Both the position numbers and the translations under genes were made by a program. From Enterococcus sp. 9D6_DIV0238 (GTDB lineage Bacteria > Bacillota > Bacilli > Lactobacillales > Enterococcaceae), in the NCBI RefSeq assembly GCF_002174455.2, contig NZ_CP147246.1, positions 434,001 through 498,000 on the forward strand: a stretch of 64,000 nucleotides of DNA, written 5' to 3'. The stretch's first letter is position 1. Each line of letters starts with the position of its first letter. The notes under the pieces are model-generated. The model ran no database searches, was not told where the DNA came from, and saw nothing but the letters and a program-made list of their open reading frames with translations. Shown here piece after piece: positions 1 to 9,386 of the stretch.

Positions 1-2
1 AA

Positions 3-932
3 ATGCAAAAATTAAATAAGTGGCTACTGGGTTCCGGCCTATTCACCTTGGTATTGTTTTTATCAGGCTGTGTAAAAACTGGATCTGATGGTCAACCAAC
101 AGGTGAAGGAATCATTTATAACTTCCTAGTAAAACCAATGAGCAGCGCCATTACATATCTTGTTGATAATTTCAACTGGAACTACGGCTGGGCCATTATC
201 TTCATCACGATCATTGTACGGCTGGTCATCATGCCTTTAGGCTTGAGCCAATCGAAAAAAAGTATGATCCAAACAGAAAAAATGCAAGCGATCAAGCCTC
301 AACTTGATGCTGCACAAGCAAAATTAAAAGAAGCGACCACTCGAGAAGAACAAATGCAGGCGCAAGCAGAATTACAATCTGTCTATAAAGAAAACAACAT
401 GAGTATGATGGGCGGTATCGGCTGTCTACCATTATTGATCCAAATGCCGATTTTCTCTGCCTTATTCTTTGCAGCTCGTTATACGAAAGGTATCAGTGAA
501 GCTAGCTTCCTTGGTGTCAACCTTGGTCAACCAAGTATGATCTTCGTTATTTTAGCCGGAGTTGCTTACTTACTACAAGGGTATCTTTCAACGATCGGTA
601 TTCCGGAAGAACAAAAGAAAACGATGAAATCTATGTTGATCGTTTCACCTTTGATGATCGTCTTTATGTCTATCAGCTCGCCAGCAGGCGTTACGCTATA
701 TTGGGTAGTCGGCGGTATTTTCACTTGTATCCAAACATTTATTACAAACATATTATTAAAACCAAGAATCAAAGCGCAGGTTGCGGAGGAATTGAAAAAG
801 AATCCGCCTAAACAAGTGGTAACACCTAGAAAAGATGTTACTCCAGCTGATTTGAAACCAGCAGAAAAAACACCTACGAAAACAACTAGCTCACCTAAAG
901 GTCGAAACGCTGGTAAACAAAATAGAAAATAA
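3..932 (+). CDS. yidC: Membrane protein insertase YidC/Oxa1 family
   Basis: Inserts and folds membrane proteins, with or without the Sec translocon. The 309-residue protein starts with a lipoprotein signal whose lipobox LFLSGC puts the lipidated Cys near residue 23, typical of Gram-positive YidC (SpoIIIJ-like). It has about five membrane segments: the first after NWNYGWAIIFITI, then the charged cytosolic hairpin (residues 80-130, rich in K, E and Q), then the GCLPLLIQMPIF segment and three further helices. The basic tail (about residues 255-309, many Lys) suits ribosome contact. The upstream region lies outside the window, so the first base pairs, the promoter and any rnpA neighbour cannot be seen. 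It ends at a strong terminator. Identification is firm; which YidC paralogue it is cannot be told. Confidence 0.93.
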   Translation: MQKLNKWLLGSGLFTLVLFLSGCVKTGSDGQPTGEGIIYNFLVKPMSSAITYLVDNFNWNYGWAIIFITIIVRLVIMPLGLSQSKKSMIQTEKMQAIKPQLDAAQAKLKEATTREEQMQAQAELQSVYKENNMSMMGGIGCLPLLIQMPIFSALFFAARYTKGISEASFLGVNLGQPSMIFVILAGVAYLLQGYLSTIGIPEEQKKTMKSMLIVSPLMIVFMSISSPAGVTLYWVVGGIFTCIQTFITNILLKPRIKAQVAEELKKNPPKQVVTPRKDVTPADLKPAEKTPTKTTSSPKGRNAGKQNRK

Positions 933-933
933 G

Positions 934-982
934 AAAAGGACTGAGACCTAACTTTTAGAGTTAGGTCTCAGTCCTTTTTAAA
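934..982. terminator. Bidirectional rho-independent terminator after yidC
   Basis: A 19-bp stem (AAAAGGACTGAGACCTAAC with its exact complement), a 7-nt loop and T-runs on both strands. It ends yidC on the plus strand and the minus-strand tetR operon from the other side. Confidence 0.93.
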
Positions 983-1038
983 ACAAATAGACAGCAAATG
1001 CAGAAATACTCTTTTGAGAATCCGCTCCAACTTCTACT

Positions 1039-1608
1039 TTATTCGTTACTTGTGATACCATTTAAAAATAAATCCACAACTTGATCAATCGTCAATGTTG
1101 TTGTTCGCTGCTCTGCTTTGATGTATGGTGATAATGTATTCAAGAAATGAGTTGTTGCTATTTCAGGAGATACTCCAGAACGTATCGGAAAATCACTTGT
1201 TTTAAACAGACGGAGCAACGGCTCTTTATAGGATTGATTCCAAAGCATAAATAATTTATATTGGGTTTCTTCCATTAATTTTGTATTAAAATCATGCATC
1301 ATCAAATCAAAATCAAATGGATGTTTTGTTTTTAAGCACTCAGCAAATCTTTTTAATTTGCTAACCGTATCCAGCGTCTGATCCTCCACTATCACAACTA
1401 ATTCTTCATTCACATCACTTAATAAGGTTTCAATGACACCGATATAGACTTCTTCTTTATTTTTAAAATGATGATACAAATTAGGTTGCGTCACTTCGGC
1501 CAACTGCGCAATTTGTCTTGTAGATGTCCCTAAATAACCATTATCCATGAACAATCTAGTTGCTACTTGAATGATTCGATCTCTCGTGTTTACTATTTCT
1601 TTTTCCAT
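1039..1608 (-). CDS. TetR/AcrR family transcriptional regulator
   Basis: A 189-residue one-component repressor. The N-terminal helix-turn-helix (about residues 8-52) has the TetR signature: RDRIIQVATRLFMDNGY, then TSTRQIAQLAEVTQPNLYHHFKNKEEVY. The C-terminal ligand domain is not assignable to a known ligand. It is the last gene of a minus-strand cluster, 63 bp behind the TspO-like gene, with an AGGTGG site before the start. By position it is likely to control that cluster, perhaps in response to a hydrophobic molecule. That is inference from the neighbourhood and from the habits of the family. Confidence 0.88.
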   Translation of the reverse strand: MEKEIVNTRDRIIQVATRLFMDNGYLGTSTRQIAQLAEVTQPNLYHHFKNKEEVYIGVIETLLSDVNEELVVIVEDQTLDTVSKLKRFAECLKTKHPFDFDLMMHDFNTKLMEETQYKLFMLWNQSYKEPLLRLFKTSDFPIRSGVSPEIATTHFLNTLSPYIKAEQRTTTLTIDQVVDLFLNGITSNE

Positions 1609-1671
1609 TTACATTGCCACCTATAATTGATATGACTCTTATTTTAACAGAAATAATTGAAGAAAAACATA

Positions 1672-2472
1672 TCAGCTAGCTTTCTTTTTAGATAAAAGAA
1701 ATAAATCATACAAACAAAAGAGTGAAATCAGCAATAAACAAATCATAACGGTCGTAATGATCATTGGGTAGGCACCATTCCAGCCATCTGCTGAACGATG
1801 CTTCACTAATATACCGTAATACGCCCAAAGTGTAGCTATTCCATAAGCGATATCTCTATTCTTGATAACTGTTGCGCCAATGATCACCACACCAACAAGT
1901 AAAATGACTATTGTCCACACTTGCTGATTGTCTTGTAAAAAAGCAATATTTTTATCAACTAAAAAAGCAGTGATATTCGCAATCGTTGCAATCGTGATCC
2001 AGCCAAAATACACGCTAAATGGCAAACGTATAAAAAAGTAATCGCCCTTAGTCAAAGACATCATCGCTAGCATTCTATTGCAATAAATCAAGGTGATCAA
2101 TAATCCCAACATAATAAAAATAGTGATATTGATATATAAATATTGCCAAGCAACTAACCAAAGACTATTTAAAACTGAAGAAATAATAAAGACTATACGT
2201 ATTTTTTGCGCTATCTGTCTATTGGCTAAAATCGACCCATTTTTTGGTTTTATCCATTGATATACAACAAAGGCACCCAGTAGTAAGTAAATAACTGACC
2301 AAATCGAAAACGTAAGTCCTGCTGGAGCAAACAAATTTGAATAACTATCTAAAACTTCTTGTGTCGTCATTCCATTCATCGGCAATAAGACCGCAGCAGC
2401 ATTCACGCCGATCATTACAACATAGATGATCGGTACCAGCCACTGATACAACTCTTTTTTCATCTGGTTCAT
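1672..2472 (-). CDS. TspO/MBR-like tryptophan-rich integral membrane protein
   Basis: About 266 residues with some seven predicted membrane helices. The segment FAPAGLTFSIWSVIYLLLG and later LNSLWLVAWQYLY and LPFSVYFGWITIATIAN look like the Trp-rich core helices of the TspO/MBR family. The protein is longer than classic 5-TM TspO (about 160 residues) because of extra C-terminal helices. The start at 2472 is chosen because GGAGGAG precedes that ATG; an upstream extension would run into the neighbouring gene. TspO proteins bind porphyrins and sterol-like ligands, but the function of this long Firmicutes form is not established. It is co-directional with the DUF1295 gene 16 bp upstream. Confidence 0.65.
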   Translation of the reverse strand: MNQMKKELYQWLVPIIYVVMIGVNAAAVLLPMNGMTTQEVLDSYSNLFAPAGLTFSIWSVIYLLLGAFVVYQWIKPKNGSILANRQIAQKIRIVFIISSVLNSLWLVAWQYLYINITIFIMLGLLITLIYCNRMLAMMSLTKGDYFFIRLPFSVYFGWITIATIANITAFLVDKNIAFLQDNQQVWTIVILLVGVVIIGATVIKNRDIAYGIATLWAYYGILVKHRSADGWNGAYPMIITTVMICLLLISLFCLYDLFLLSKKKAS

Positions 2473-2488
2473 GTTAACTCCTCCTTCT

Positions 2489-3262
2489 TTATAATCCTTT
2501 CTTTCCAATAAAAGGGACAAACTTTGGTGTTTTTGCTGCATATGCTAAAAAGTCAGGACGTTCTTTATATTTTTTTTCAAGCAAAGGTACACCTGAAACA
2601 AATAATAATAATAAGGTGATTGTCAAAGGCCCAATGATCCCCCAAACATTCCGCACTTCATTCAAACTGATCAAAAAGATGCCCCACCAGCTAAGTGCTT
2701 CACCAAAATAATTTGGGTGTCGAGTCAACGACCATAAACCAGTTGTCAATAACTTTCCATGATTCGTTTTATCCTGTTTAAATTTTGCTAATTCATAATC
2801 ACCGATCACCTCAAAACCAAAGCCAAGTAACCAAATAACGATTCCAGCTCCGTTCCACCAGTAAAATGAATTGGAAGATCCTGTAACGACCAATAAAATC
2901 GGTAATGATACGATCATCAGCAACACACCTTGTAATACAAAAACATTCAAGTAAGCTTTCAATTTGGCAAAATGTGTGCCCCAACGTTTACGCATATTTA
3001 CATAGCGATAATCTTCCGGCTTACCAATATTTCTTTTCGCTAGGTGAAGAAACAAGCGAATCCCCCAAACTGCAACTAAACTTACGATGATCGTACTTAC
3101 TTTTGTTTTATTCGGCATGATCAAATAACCTGTTAGTGCAACGATGACAAAACCGATTCCCCATGCTAAATCCACGATCGAATTATTTTTCAAATATTGT
3201 GCCCAAAAGAACAATGCCGTGAAGTAAACAAATAGTACCCCACTTATGATCCAAATCGTCAT
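2489..3262 (-). CDS. DUF1295 / steroid 5-alpha-reductase-like membrane protein
   Basis: A 257-residue membrane protein with about six hydrophobic segments. The conserved C-terminal motif [14 protein letters not shown] followed by WWGIFL is the hallmark of DUF1295, which is related to steroid 5-alpha reductases and isoprenylcysteine methyltransferases; the HPNY part lines the NADPH or SAM site in characterised relatives. The substrate is unknown, but a lipid or isoprenoid is expected from the family. The ATG directly follows an AGGAGG-like site. It begins one base before the stop of the DhaL-DegV fusion gene, so translational coupling is likely. Confidence 0.8.
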   Translation of the reverse strand: MTIWIISGVLFVYFTALFFWAQYLKNNSIVDLAWGIGFVIVALTGYLIMPNKTKVSTIIVSLVAVWGIRLFLHLAKRNIGKPEDYRYVNMRKRWGTHFAKLKAYLNVFVLQGVLLMIVSLPILLVVTGSSNSFYWWNGAGIVIWLLGFGFEVIGDYELAKFKQDKTNHGKLLTTGLWSLTRHPNYFGEALSWWGIFLISLNEVRNVWGIIGPLTITLLLLFVSGVPLLEKKYKERPDFLAYAAKTPKFVPFIGKKGL

Positions 3263-3263
3263 T

Positions 3264-5084
3264 CTAATTTCCTCCTTTATCTGCTAATTCAACTGCTACT
3301 GCAACACAACCTTGTCCTGCACTTAACGCAACAACTGAAGAAATATCCATGATATAACTTGCTGGCAAACTAAATTCTGTCTCTAATTTTTTGCCCCAAA
3401 CCTCAGCTTTTTCAAAAGAATCGGCATGAAGGACGGAATAGCTTTTTATCCCTTGAGACTTATGCATCATTTTTAGCTTTTTGAAAATTTTTCGTTCATT
3501 TCCTTCTAAACTAAACGAAAAGTTACTGAGCTTCCCTTCGCCTTCTTCACTTAAACTAACGATTGGCTTTACATTTATTTTTTTCGCTGCTCTCCCTGCG
3601 ATTTGCGGAATTCTTCCCGAATCAATCATCGGATTCAAGTCATCAACACTCACTAAAATTTTTATATGCGCCCGCTTCGCCTTGATTCGTTCAACGATCG
3701 TTTCAAAAGCTAATCCCTCTTTGATCCACTCATTTGCTTTCATCACCAAAAGTCCTTCGGCACCTGAATTGAGTCTAGAATCGATCACTTCGATACGAGC
3801 TTGTGATGTCGTTCTTTTTACTGCCTGTTTCACCGCTTGATATGTTCCACTCAATTTGTCCGCTACAGTAATGACAATGATCGAATCGTATTTATTTTCT
3901 AAAAACGAAAAGAGGTTTTCAACAGTTCTTACCGCGGGCTGTGCACTTGTTGCACGTTGGTGCTGCTTTTTCATCAAAGTGAAAAGATGTTGATTTTGAA
4001 TCGTCACTTTATCGATATAGCTCGTTTCACCTAATAAAATATTCATGGGTAAAACATGGATTTGTTCTTCCAACAAATAATCTGCTGGCAAATCTGCGAT
4101 GGAATCAGTGACTAGAGCAATAGAAGCTTTTTTATCCTGACTGATTTGATACTGTAATAGCATATCATCTGCCTTTTGTTGTCGCACATCTCCAATTTCA
4201 CCGACTATTTCCAAAACCTTAGCAGGTTGATTCGAATGAATATGAATTCTTGCCTTGCCACGATTGACCGCCACGATCAATGAGTCTCCCAGATGTTTGA
4301 TTTTATCTTGGATTTCTTGCTTTGTTAAAGCAACTTGATCTAAAAGGATTTCGGTACAATAACGATAAGCCGGTTCTTCTGTGTCAGGGTGTGTCATAGT
4401 TTGAAATGCTGGATTAGATGGCGTTTCAACACTTACTACATGCTGACTTCCATTTTTTTTATCGATAAAGGCTTGCGTGAATCCTTTGATAAAGACGTAA
4501 AATCCTTGTGCACCAGCGTCTACGACTTGGTTCTTTTTTAGCACCTTTAGCTGCTCTGTCGTATTCTCCAACGCTTCTTTTGCAGCAGTAAGTGCTTTAG
4601 ATAATTTCATTTCAAGCGTCGATCTTTGCTCACCTTCGTTTAATGCTTCTGCCCATGAACGCATTACTGTAATGATCGTTCCCTCTACAGGATTTTCAAT
4701 TGCTTGGTACGCCTCACTAATAGCAGATTTCATACTACTCACAAGACTTTTCACCGAATTTTTTTCCTCTGAATCCAATAAATGGGTGTAGATCCCATTA
4801 AAATATTGTGCAAAAATAATACCGGAATTTCCTCTAGCACCAACCAAAGCAGCATCAGCAACTTTTTCAAAAACATCAAGAACTGATTGTGATTCTTCAT
4901 GAGTTACTTCTAGTATCGATTGCATCAATGATGCTAAATTACTGCCGGTATCTCCATCTGATACTGGAAAAACATTGATTTGATTTAACTCCTTTTTCTC
5001 GTTAATCAATTGAATTGCCCCTTGTTGAAAGGCAAATAATAATTCTTGATGATCGATCATTTGATTAACCGTTTCCTTTTCCAT
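3264..5084 (-). CDS. DhaL-DegV fusion, single-chain fatty-acid-kinase-like protein
   Basis: A protein of about 606 residues joining two modules normally made by separate genes. Residues about 10-200 are a DhaL/DAK2 nucleotide domain with the Mg-ATP motif [12 protein letters not shown] and [15 protein letters not shown] linker domain like that of FakA follows (about 225-300, with [14 protein letters not shown]). Residues about 315-600 are a DegV (FakB-like) domain with [18 protein letters not shown] and the SGTY loop that hold a fatty acid in FakB. In the separate systems FakA phosphorylates the fatty acid carried by FakB, so this chain probably does both. The start at 5084 follows GGAGG; a longer reading frame would overlap the upstream gene. 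The substrate is unproven. Confidence 0.85.
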   Translation of the reverse strand: MEKETVNQMIDHQELLFAFQQGAIQLINEKKELNQINVFPVSDGDTGSNLASLMQSILEVTHEESQSVLDVFEKVADAALVGARGNSGIIFAQYFNGIYTHLLDSEEKNSVKSLVSSMKSAISEAYQAIENPVEGTIITVMRSWAEALNEGEQRSTLEMKLSKALTAAKEALENTTEQLKVLKKNQVVDAGAQGFYVFIKGFTQAFIDKKNGSQHVVSVETPSNPAFQTMTHPDTEEPAYRYCTEILLDQVALTKQEIQDKIKHLGDSLIVAVNRGKARIHIHSNQPAKVLEIVGEIGDVRQQKADDMLLQYQISQDKKASIALVTDSIADLPADYLLEEQIHVLPMNILLGETSYIDKVTIQNQHLFTLMKKQHQRATSAQPAVRTVENLFSFLENKYDSIIVITVADKLSGTYQAVKQAVKRTTSQARIEVIDSRLNSGAEGLLVMKANEWIKEGLAFETIVERIKAKRAHIKILVSVDDLNPMIDSGRIPQIAGRAAKKINVKPIVSLSEEGEGKLSNFSFSLEGNERKIFKKLKMMHKSQGIKSYSVLHADSFEKAEVWGKKLETEFSLPASYIMDISSVVALSAGQGCVAVAVELADKGGN

Positions 5085-5091
5085 GGGTATA

Positions 5092-5496
5092 TTACCTCCA
5101 GTTGAAATGTTCGGCAAGATAAACAGTGATACCACAAGTTGTCGCTGTTACAAACATTCCCCAAATTAGATCAATGATGGTTATAACGCCTGGCCAGTTC
5201 TTCAACGTTGCTAGATTTGTTAAATCATACGTTCCGTAACAAACTAAGCCAAATAAAGCACCAGCTCCAATCGCAAAAAGCAAACTTTCCTTTTCGATCG
5301 CTGGTTGGATGACAAAAAATAGTACAGCAATGACATAAATGAGATAAAATAGTACAGCTGGTAAAATTTTGGTTTGTCCCATTAGATCACCTAAATAATT
5401 TTGATACATTTTCTTAGAAATCAAAAATAGCCAGATAAAATCAAGAATCAAAAAAACTAATGCGGTGGTACCAAAAAGTTTAAATGAAAAATTCAT
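5092..5496 (-). CDS. DUF2177 family membrane protein
   Basis: A 134-residue protein with four hydrophobic segments. It matches the DUF2177 pattern: FLILDFIWL near the N-terminus, GALFGLVCYGTYDLTNLATLKNW in the middle and DLIWGMF near the end. The biochemical role of the family is unknown. It is the first gene of the minus-strand cluster, with AGGAGGG right upstream and a perfect 42-bp palindrome just before that. Its neighbours (a DhaL-DegV fusion, a DUF1295 reductase-like protein, a TspO-like protein) suggest lipid or membrane metabolism, but this is only association. Confidence 0.8.
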   Translation of the reverse strand: MNFSFKLFGTTALVFLILDFIWLFLISKKMYQNYLGDLMGQTKILPAVLFYLIYVIAVLFFVIQPAIEKESLLFAIGAGALFGLVCYGTYDLTNLATLKNWPGVITIIDLIWGMFVTATTCGITVYLAEHFNWR

Positions 5497-5520
5497 GTAT
5501 GTTCCCTCCTAAAATAAAAA

Positions 5521-5562
5521 ATGATACGATTACCTTATCAATTGATAAGGTAATCGTATCAT
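5521..5562. terminator. Perfect 42-bp palindrome: glyS terminator and/or operator
   Basis: All 21 base pairs match around the centre at 5541/5542 (the half-site runs from ATGATACGATTACC to TTATCAA). On the minus strand it is followed directly by TTTTTATTTT, which suits a terminator for glyS. The AGGAGGG site of the DUF2177 gene begins only about 10 bases later. It could therefore also be the operator for the TetR repressor encoded at the end of the cluster. Confidence 0.75.
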
Positions 5563-5640
5563 GCTTAAAAAAATTAGAAAACTATTTTGCTCATGAAAGA
5601 AGAACAGGCACTAATAGGGAAGTCTTTTTCACTTTTTATA

Positions 5641-7713
5641 TTATTTTACGATCAATAAATCTAAACTTGCTAAAGATAAAGCCATTTTAGCAATACGATT
5701 CAGTTCATTCAAACGATTTGTTTTTACACGCTCATCTTCGACCATTACCATGGTTTCATCAAAATAACGCTCGATCAATGGACGTAAATCAACTAATGCT
5801 TGGTAATTTTCGGCCATCGTCTTGTCTTTAAAGCCAGCTTCAACAGCATTGACCGCCTTGTTCAGCTCTTTTTCAGCATCATTTTCAAACAAGGTCACAT
5901 CTACTTCTGCTGATTGATCTTGTCCTTTTTTGGCTAAATTGATGACACGAGTCAACGCTTCGATCGATGGTCTAAATTCTTTATCTAACAAATGATTTTT
6001 GATGATCGTTGCTGATGAAAAAAGTTTCGTTAAGTCTTTTTGTTCTGCTGAAATCACAGCATCGATCACATCATGACGTACATCTTTCGTCAATAATAAT
6101 TGACGCAAACGAGCTTTGACGAAGTCGATAACTTCTGCTTGTCCACTGTTCAATTGAATACCATATTTTCTGTCATCTGCATTGATCGCAGCATCGATCT
6201 CTCTTTGTAATTGATCAAGCGGGAATCTCCAGTTCTTGTTTTCAATAATGCGGATCACACCATATGTTTGACGACGTAGCGCATACGGATCATTCGAACC
6301 GCTAGGGATCATTCCCACAGCAAAGAATGAAAAGACGCTATCTAACTTATCTGCAATCGCTAAGACTGCACCAATATCAGAAACAGGCAGGTCACCTTCA
6401 CTTGAAGTCGGCATATAATGCTCTTTGATCGCTTGGGCCACTGCAGGAGTTTCTCCTTGAAGTAAGGCATACTTTTCTCCCATGATTCCTTGTAGTTCAG
6501 GGAATTCACCCACCATGTTAGTGACTAAATCAAATTTATAGATCTCAGAAGCACGTTTCAACTCTGTCAGTTCATTTTCAGAAAGGCCAACTTCTTTACC
6601 GATCACTTGTCCGATAAGACCCACACGCTGCATTTTTTCATAAATCGTTCCAATTTTCTCGTGGAAGGTCACGTGTTTCAATTTATCGACACACTCTTCA
6701 ATCGTTAATTTCTTGTCTTCGCTATAGAAAAATTCAGCATCCTCCAAGCGAGCAATCAACACTTTTTCATTCCCTTTGATGACGTTTTCAAGGTGTACAT
6801 CATTTCCATTTCGAACTGAAATAAAATGCGGCAATAACATCCCTTGATCGTTACGTACCTCAAAATAGCGTTGATGCTCTTTCATTGATGTCACTAAAAC
6901 TTCATCTGGCACAGACAAATACTTTTCATCAAAACCACCAACAAAAGCTGTTGGATACTCAACTAGATTGGTTACCTCTTCTAGTAATTTCCCATCTAAA
7001 TCTAAGGTCCAATGATTTTTTTCTGCTAATTGTTCAGCTTGGGCAACAATCATCGCTTTTCTTTCTGCTGGATCGACGATCACATACTGCTCTTTCAGTT
7101 TCGCTTCATATTCTTTAGAGTGCATTATTGTCACATCATCACCTAAAAAGCGATGGCCACGCGATTGATTACTTGTCTCCACATCTAAAACAGAAAAAGG
7201 AATGATCTCGTCTCCTAAGAGTGCAACCAACCAATGGATCGGACGAATATATTCAAAATCATAGTTAGCCCAATGCATCGTTACAGGAAATGTCAGACTT
7301 GTGATCACATCTTTTAATCCACTTAATACATCAATCGTTTTTTGGCCATGATTATGCTTTGTGACATATACGTATTCTACTCCATTCAATTCCTTGAACG
7401 TAATCGCGTCCGTTCTTAGTCCTTGCCCTCTAACAAAACCTTCGGCAGCCTTACTCCAATTTCCTTGATCATCTTGAGCAATTTTTCTTGCTGGTCCTTT
7501 GACCTCTTCCTGTGTGTCTTCTTGTTGTTCAGGTAATTGAGTGACACGAACAGCTAAACGACGAGGCGTTGAGAAACTTTGAACTGTTTCATACGCTAAA
7601 TTATTTTCTTCTAAAAATTTCACTACTTTTTGTTCTAATTGTAAACGGCTTGGAGTGACAATATGTGCTGGGATTTCTTCCAATCCAATTTCGAGTAATA
7701 GATCTTTCGCCAT
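5641..7713 (-). CDS. glyS: Glycyl-tRNA synthetase, beta subunit
   Basis: The 690-residue beta subunit of the bacterial alpha2-beta2 glycyl-tRNA synthetase, which charges tRNA-Gly. The N-terminus [18 protein letters not shown] and the [11 protein letters not shown] segment are family signatures. The middle holds the HD-like region ([40 protein letters not shown]), and the C-terminus is a tRNA anticodon-binding DALR-like domain. The length is normal for the family (about 690). It lies one base after the glyQ stop, in one transcript under glycine T-box control. The downstream palindrome probably terminates it. Confidence 0.97.
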   Translation of the reverse strand: MAKDLLLEIGLEEIPAHIVTPSRLQLEQKVVKFLEENNLAYETVQSFSTPRRLAVRVTQLPEQQEDTQEEVKGPARKIAQDDQGNWSKAAEGFVRGQGLRTDAITFKELNGVEYVYVTKHNHGQKTIDVLSGLKDVITSLTFPVTMHWANYDFEYIRPIHWLVALLGDEIIPFSVLDVETSNQSRGHRFLGDDVTIMHSKEYEAKLKEQYVIVDPAERKAMIVAQAEQLAEKNHWTLDLDGKLLEEVTNLVEYPTAFVGGFDEKYLSVPDEVLVTSMKEHQRYFEVRNDQGMLLPHFISVRNGNDVHLENVIKGNEKVLIARLEDAEFFYSEDKKLTIEECVDKLKHVTFHEKIGTIYEKMQRVGLIGQVIGKEVGLSENELTELKRASEIYKFDLVTNMVGEFPELQGIMGEKYALLQGETPAVAQAIKEHYMPTSSEGDLPVSDIGAVLAIADKLDSVFSFFAVGMIPSGSNDPYALRRQTYGVIRIIENKNWRFPLDQLQREIDAAINADDRKYGIQLNSGQAEVIDFVKARLRQLLLTKDVRHDVIDAVISAEQKDLTKLFSSATIIKNHLLDKEFRPSIEALTRVINLAKKGQDQSAEVDVTLFENDAEKELNKAVNAVEAGFKDKTMAENYQALVDLRPLIERYFDETMVMVEDERVKTNRLNELNRIAKMALSLASLDLLIVK

Positions 7714-7714
7714 A

Positions 7715-8623
7715 TTAGTTTGCCTCCTTCGTAACTTGTTCTTCTTTATTCAATAATGGGAATCCTAATTTCTCACGCTCTGCAACAAAAATCTTCGCTA
7801 CTGCACGTGCCATATTTCTAATACGTGCAAGATATCCTGCACGTTCTGTCACGGACACTGCCCCGCGAGCATCCAGTAAATTAAAAGTATGACTGCATTT
7901 TAAAATATAATCATATGCTGGATGTACTAAATTTTCATCGATACAGCGTTTTGCTTCTTTTTCAAATTTATCAAAGTTTTCTAAGAGCATCTCTTGGTCA
8001 CTGATTTCAAATGAGTATTTTGAATGCTCGTATTCAGGCTGATTGAAAATTTCACCATATTTTACGCCATTGGTCCACTCTAGATCATACACACTTTCAA
8101 CTTCTTGAATATAAGAAGCTAGTCGTTCGATCCCATAAGTGATCTCAGATGTCACCGGATGACAAGCTAACCCGCCCACTTGTTGGAAATAGGTAAACTG
8201 AGTAATCTCCATACCGTCAAGCCAAACTTCCCAGCCCAGACCAGCACAGCCCATTGAAGGGTTTTCCCAGTTGTCTTCCACAAAACGAATATCGTGAGCT
8301 AACGGATCGATTCCGAGCAATTCTAAACTTTCTAGATACAGTTCCTGGATATTTTCTGGTGAAGGTTTCATCACCACTTGAAACTGATGATGTTGATAAA
8401 GTCTATTAGGATTCTCTCCATAACGACCGTCAGCAGGACGACGTGATGGTTCAACATAAGCCGCATTCCAAGGTTCAGGTCCGATCGCTCGTAAAAAAGT
8501 ATACGGACTCATCGTTCCCGCTCCCTTTTCCGTATCATAGGACTGCATGAGCATACAGCCATTTGACGACCAAAATTTTTGTAACGTTAAAATCATATCT
8601 TGCACAGTAAGTTTCTTCTCCAT
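7715..8623 (-). CDS. glyQ: Glycyl-tRNA synthetase, alpha subunit
   Basis: The 302-residue alpha subunit carrying the class II catalytic core. Typical stretches are [47 protein letters not shown] and [21 protein letters not shown] site lies just upstream. It is the first gene of glyQS, preceded by an unusually long leader: promoter at about 9386, T-box, then some 520 nt of repeats before the start codon. Transcription should continue past the T-box terminator only when tRNA-Gly is uncharged. Confidence 0.97.
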   Translation of the reverse strand: MEKKLTVQDMILTLQKFWSSNGCMLMQSYDTEKGAGTMSPYTFLRAIGPEPWNAAYVEPSRRPADGRYGENPNRLYQHHQFQVVMKPSPENIQELYLESLELLGIDPLAHDIRFVEDNWENPSMGCAGLGWEVWLDGMEITQFTYFQQVGGLACHPVTSEITYGIERLASYIQEVESVYDLEWTNGVKYGEIFNQPEYEHSKYSFEISDQEMLLENFDKFEKEAKRCIDENLVHPAYDYILKCSHTFNLLDARGAVSVTERAGYLARIRNMARAVAKIFVAEREKLGFPLLNKEEQVTKEAN

Positions 8624-8641
8624 TGAGATCCTCCTTAATAT

Positions 8642-8760
8642 AAAAGCGGAACAGGCTTGCCCAGCTCTGACAGAAAAATAGGAAATATTGAGTTAGATGC
8701 TCTTTATCTCACTCAATAGTTATCTTTTTTCCGAAGAGCTAGCCTGTGCAGCTGGATAAC
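8642..8760. repeat. Structured repeat, copy A (about 119 bp)
   Basis: Begins with AAAAGCGGAAC and ends with GCAGCTGGATAAC. It folds as a long hairpin: ACAGGCT pairs with AGCCTGT, AGCTCT with AGAGCT, and ATTGAG with CTCAAT near the top. A conserved internal GAAAAATAGGAAA faces TTATCTTTTTTCC. The sequence resembles the two other copies, but the stem bases differ in a compensatory way. Confidence 0.85.
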
Positions 8761-8763
8761 TAT

Positions 8764-8880
8764 AAAAGCGGAACAAATCGTCTAATCCGGTAGAAAATTA
8801 GGAAATTGCCTTTGAGGTGCTTTTTACCTCACTGACAATTTATCTATTTTCCTAAGGATTGATTTGTGCAGCTGGATAAC
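8764..8880. repeat. Structured repeat, copy B (about 117 bp)
   Basis: Same ends and inner box as copy A. The basal stem is now ACAAATC with GATTTGT, the next one AATCC with GGATT, and the tip hairpin is TGAGGTGCTTTTTACCTCA. The copy is directly followed by a 74-bp unit of the second repeat family. Confidence 0.85.
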
Positions 8881-8954
8881 AATAATGATCAACACTTTCT
8901 TCGAAAGTCTTGTACTGTTCTACATCAGTTCATTTTACTCACTGTGTTTCTCAG
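8881..8954. repeat. Second repeat family, unit 1 (74 bp)
   Basis: Starts AATAATGATCAACAC and contains TTTCTTCGAAAG, CTTGTACTGTTC and a GTGTTTCTCAG end. It is nearly identical to the unit at 9075-9148 and clearly related to the 73-bp tandem repeats at 26622-26872. Confidence 0.85.
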
Positions 8955-8955
8955 T

Positions 8956-9074
8956 AAAAGCGGAATGAGCCTGTTTAGTCTCGACAAGAAAATAGGAAAA
9001 CATGACTGAGGCGCTTTTTGCCTCATTCAGGTTTTATCTTTTTCTCGAGAGACTGGCTCATGTAGCTAGATAAC
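8956..9074. repeat. Structured repeat, copy C (about 119 bp)
   Basis: Third copy. The basal stem is ATGAGCC with GGCTCAT, the next AGTCTC with GAGACT, and the tip is CTGAGGCGCTTTTTGCCTCA. It forms a tandem with copy B: each is followed by one 74-bp unit, giving two composite repeats of about 192 bp. Confidence 0.85.
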
Positions 9075-9148
9075 AATAATGATCAACACTTTCTTAGAAA
9101 GTCTTGTACTCTTCAACATCAGTTCATTTCATTCACTGTGTTTCTCAG
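9075..9148. repeat. Second repeat family, unit 2 (74 bp)
   Basis: Differs from the unit at 8881-8954 by only a handful of bases, while the adjoining structured repeats have diverged much more. It ends just before the T-box terminator. Confidence 0.85.
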
Positions 9149-9159
9149 CAAATCAAAAA

Positions 9160-9350
9160 AGTCCCTATGTCTCTAAGAGACATAGGGACGAATAATCGCG
9201 GTTCCACCCTACTTCCGGCATTTGCCGACAGCTTTATTTATCATACTCAAAAGCGCCCTTCAAAAGCTGCTAGTATCTGGCTCACACTCTCCCAGACTCG
9301 CTAAACAAGCAAATCTTTTTACTCCTCTTTATCAATGTACGTATTTAATT
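9160..9350 (-). promoter_or_regulatory. Glycine T-box riboswitch of glyQS
   Basis: Read on the minus strand this has a stem I region opening with GATAAAGAGGAGTA, the invariant T-box AGGGTGGAACCGCG (plus-strand complement at about 9197-9210) and a strong terminator with stem GTCCCTATGTCTC/GAGACATAGGGAC and a T-run (9160-9190). A GGC triplet in the stem I region suits glycine, as does the downstream gene. Uncharged tRNA-Gly would stabilise the antiterminator and let glyQS be transcribed. Confidence 0.95.
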
Positions 9351-9357
9351 CTTCTTT

Positions 9358-9386
9358 ATCATAATCTTTACGGCGTAAGTTGTCAA
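9358..9386 (-). promoter_or_regulatory. Sigma-A promoter of glyQS
   Basis: A consensus -35 TTGACA, a 17-bp spacer and a -10 TATGAT on the minus strand, placed just before the T-box stem I region. Confidence 0.88.

Noticed and set aside
9104..9304. 66-codon plus-strand reading frame across the T-box
   Set aside because: It lies antisense to the T-box and terminator of glyQS and has no ribosome binding site; the RNA structure explains the sequence.
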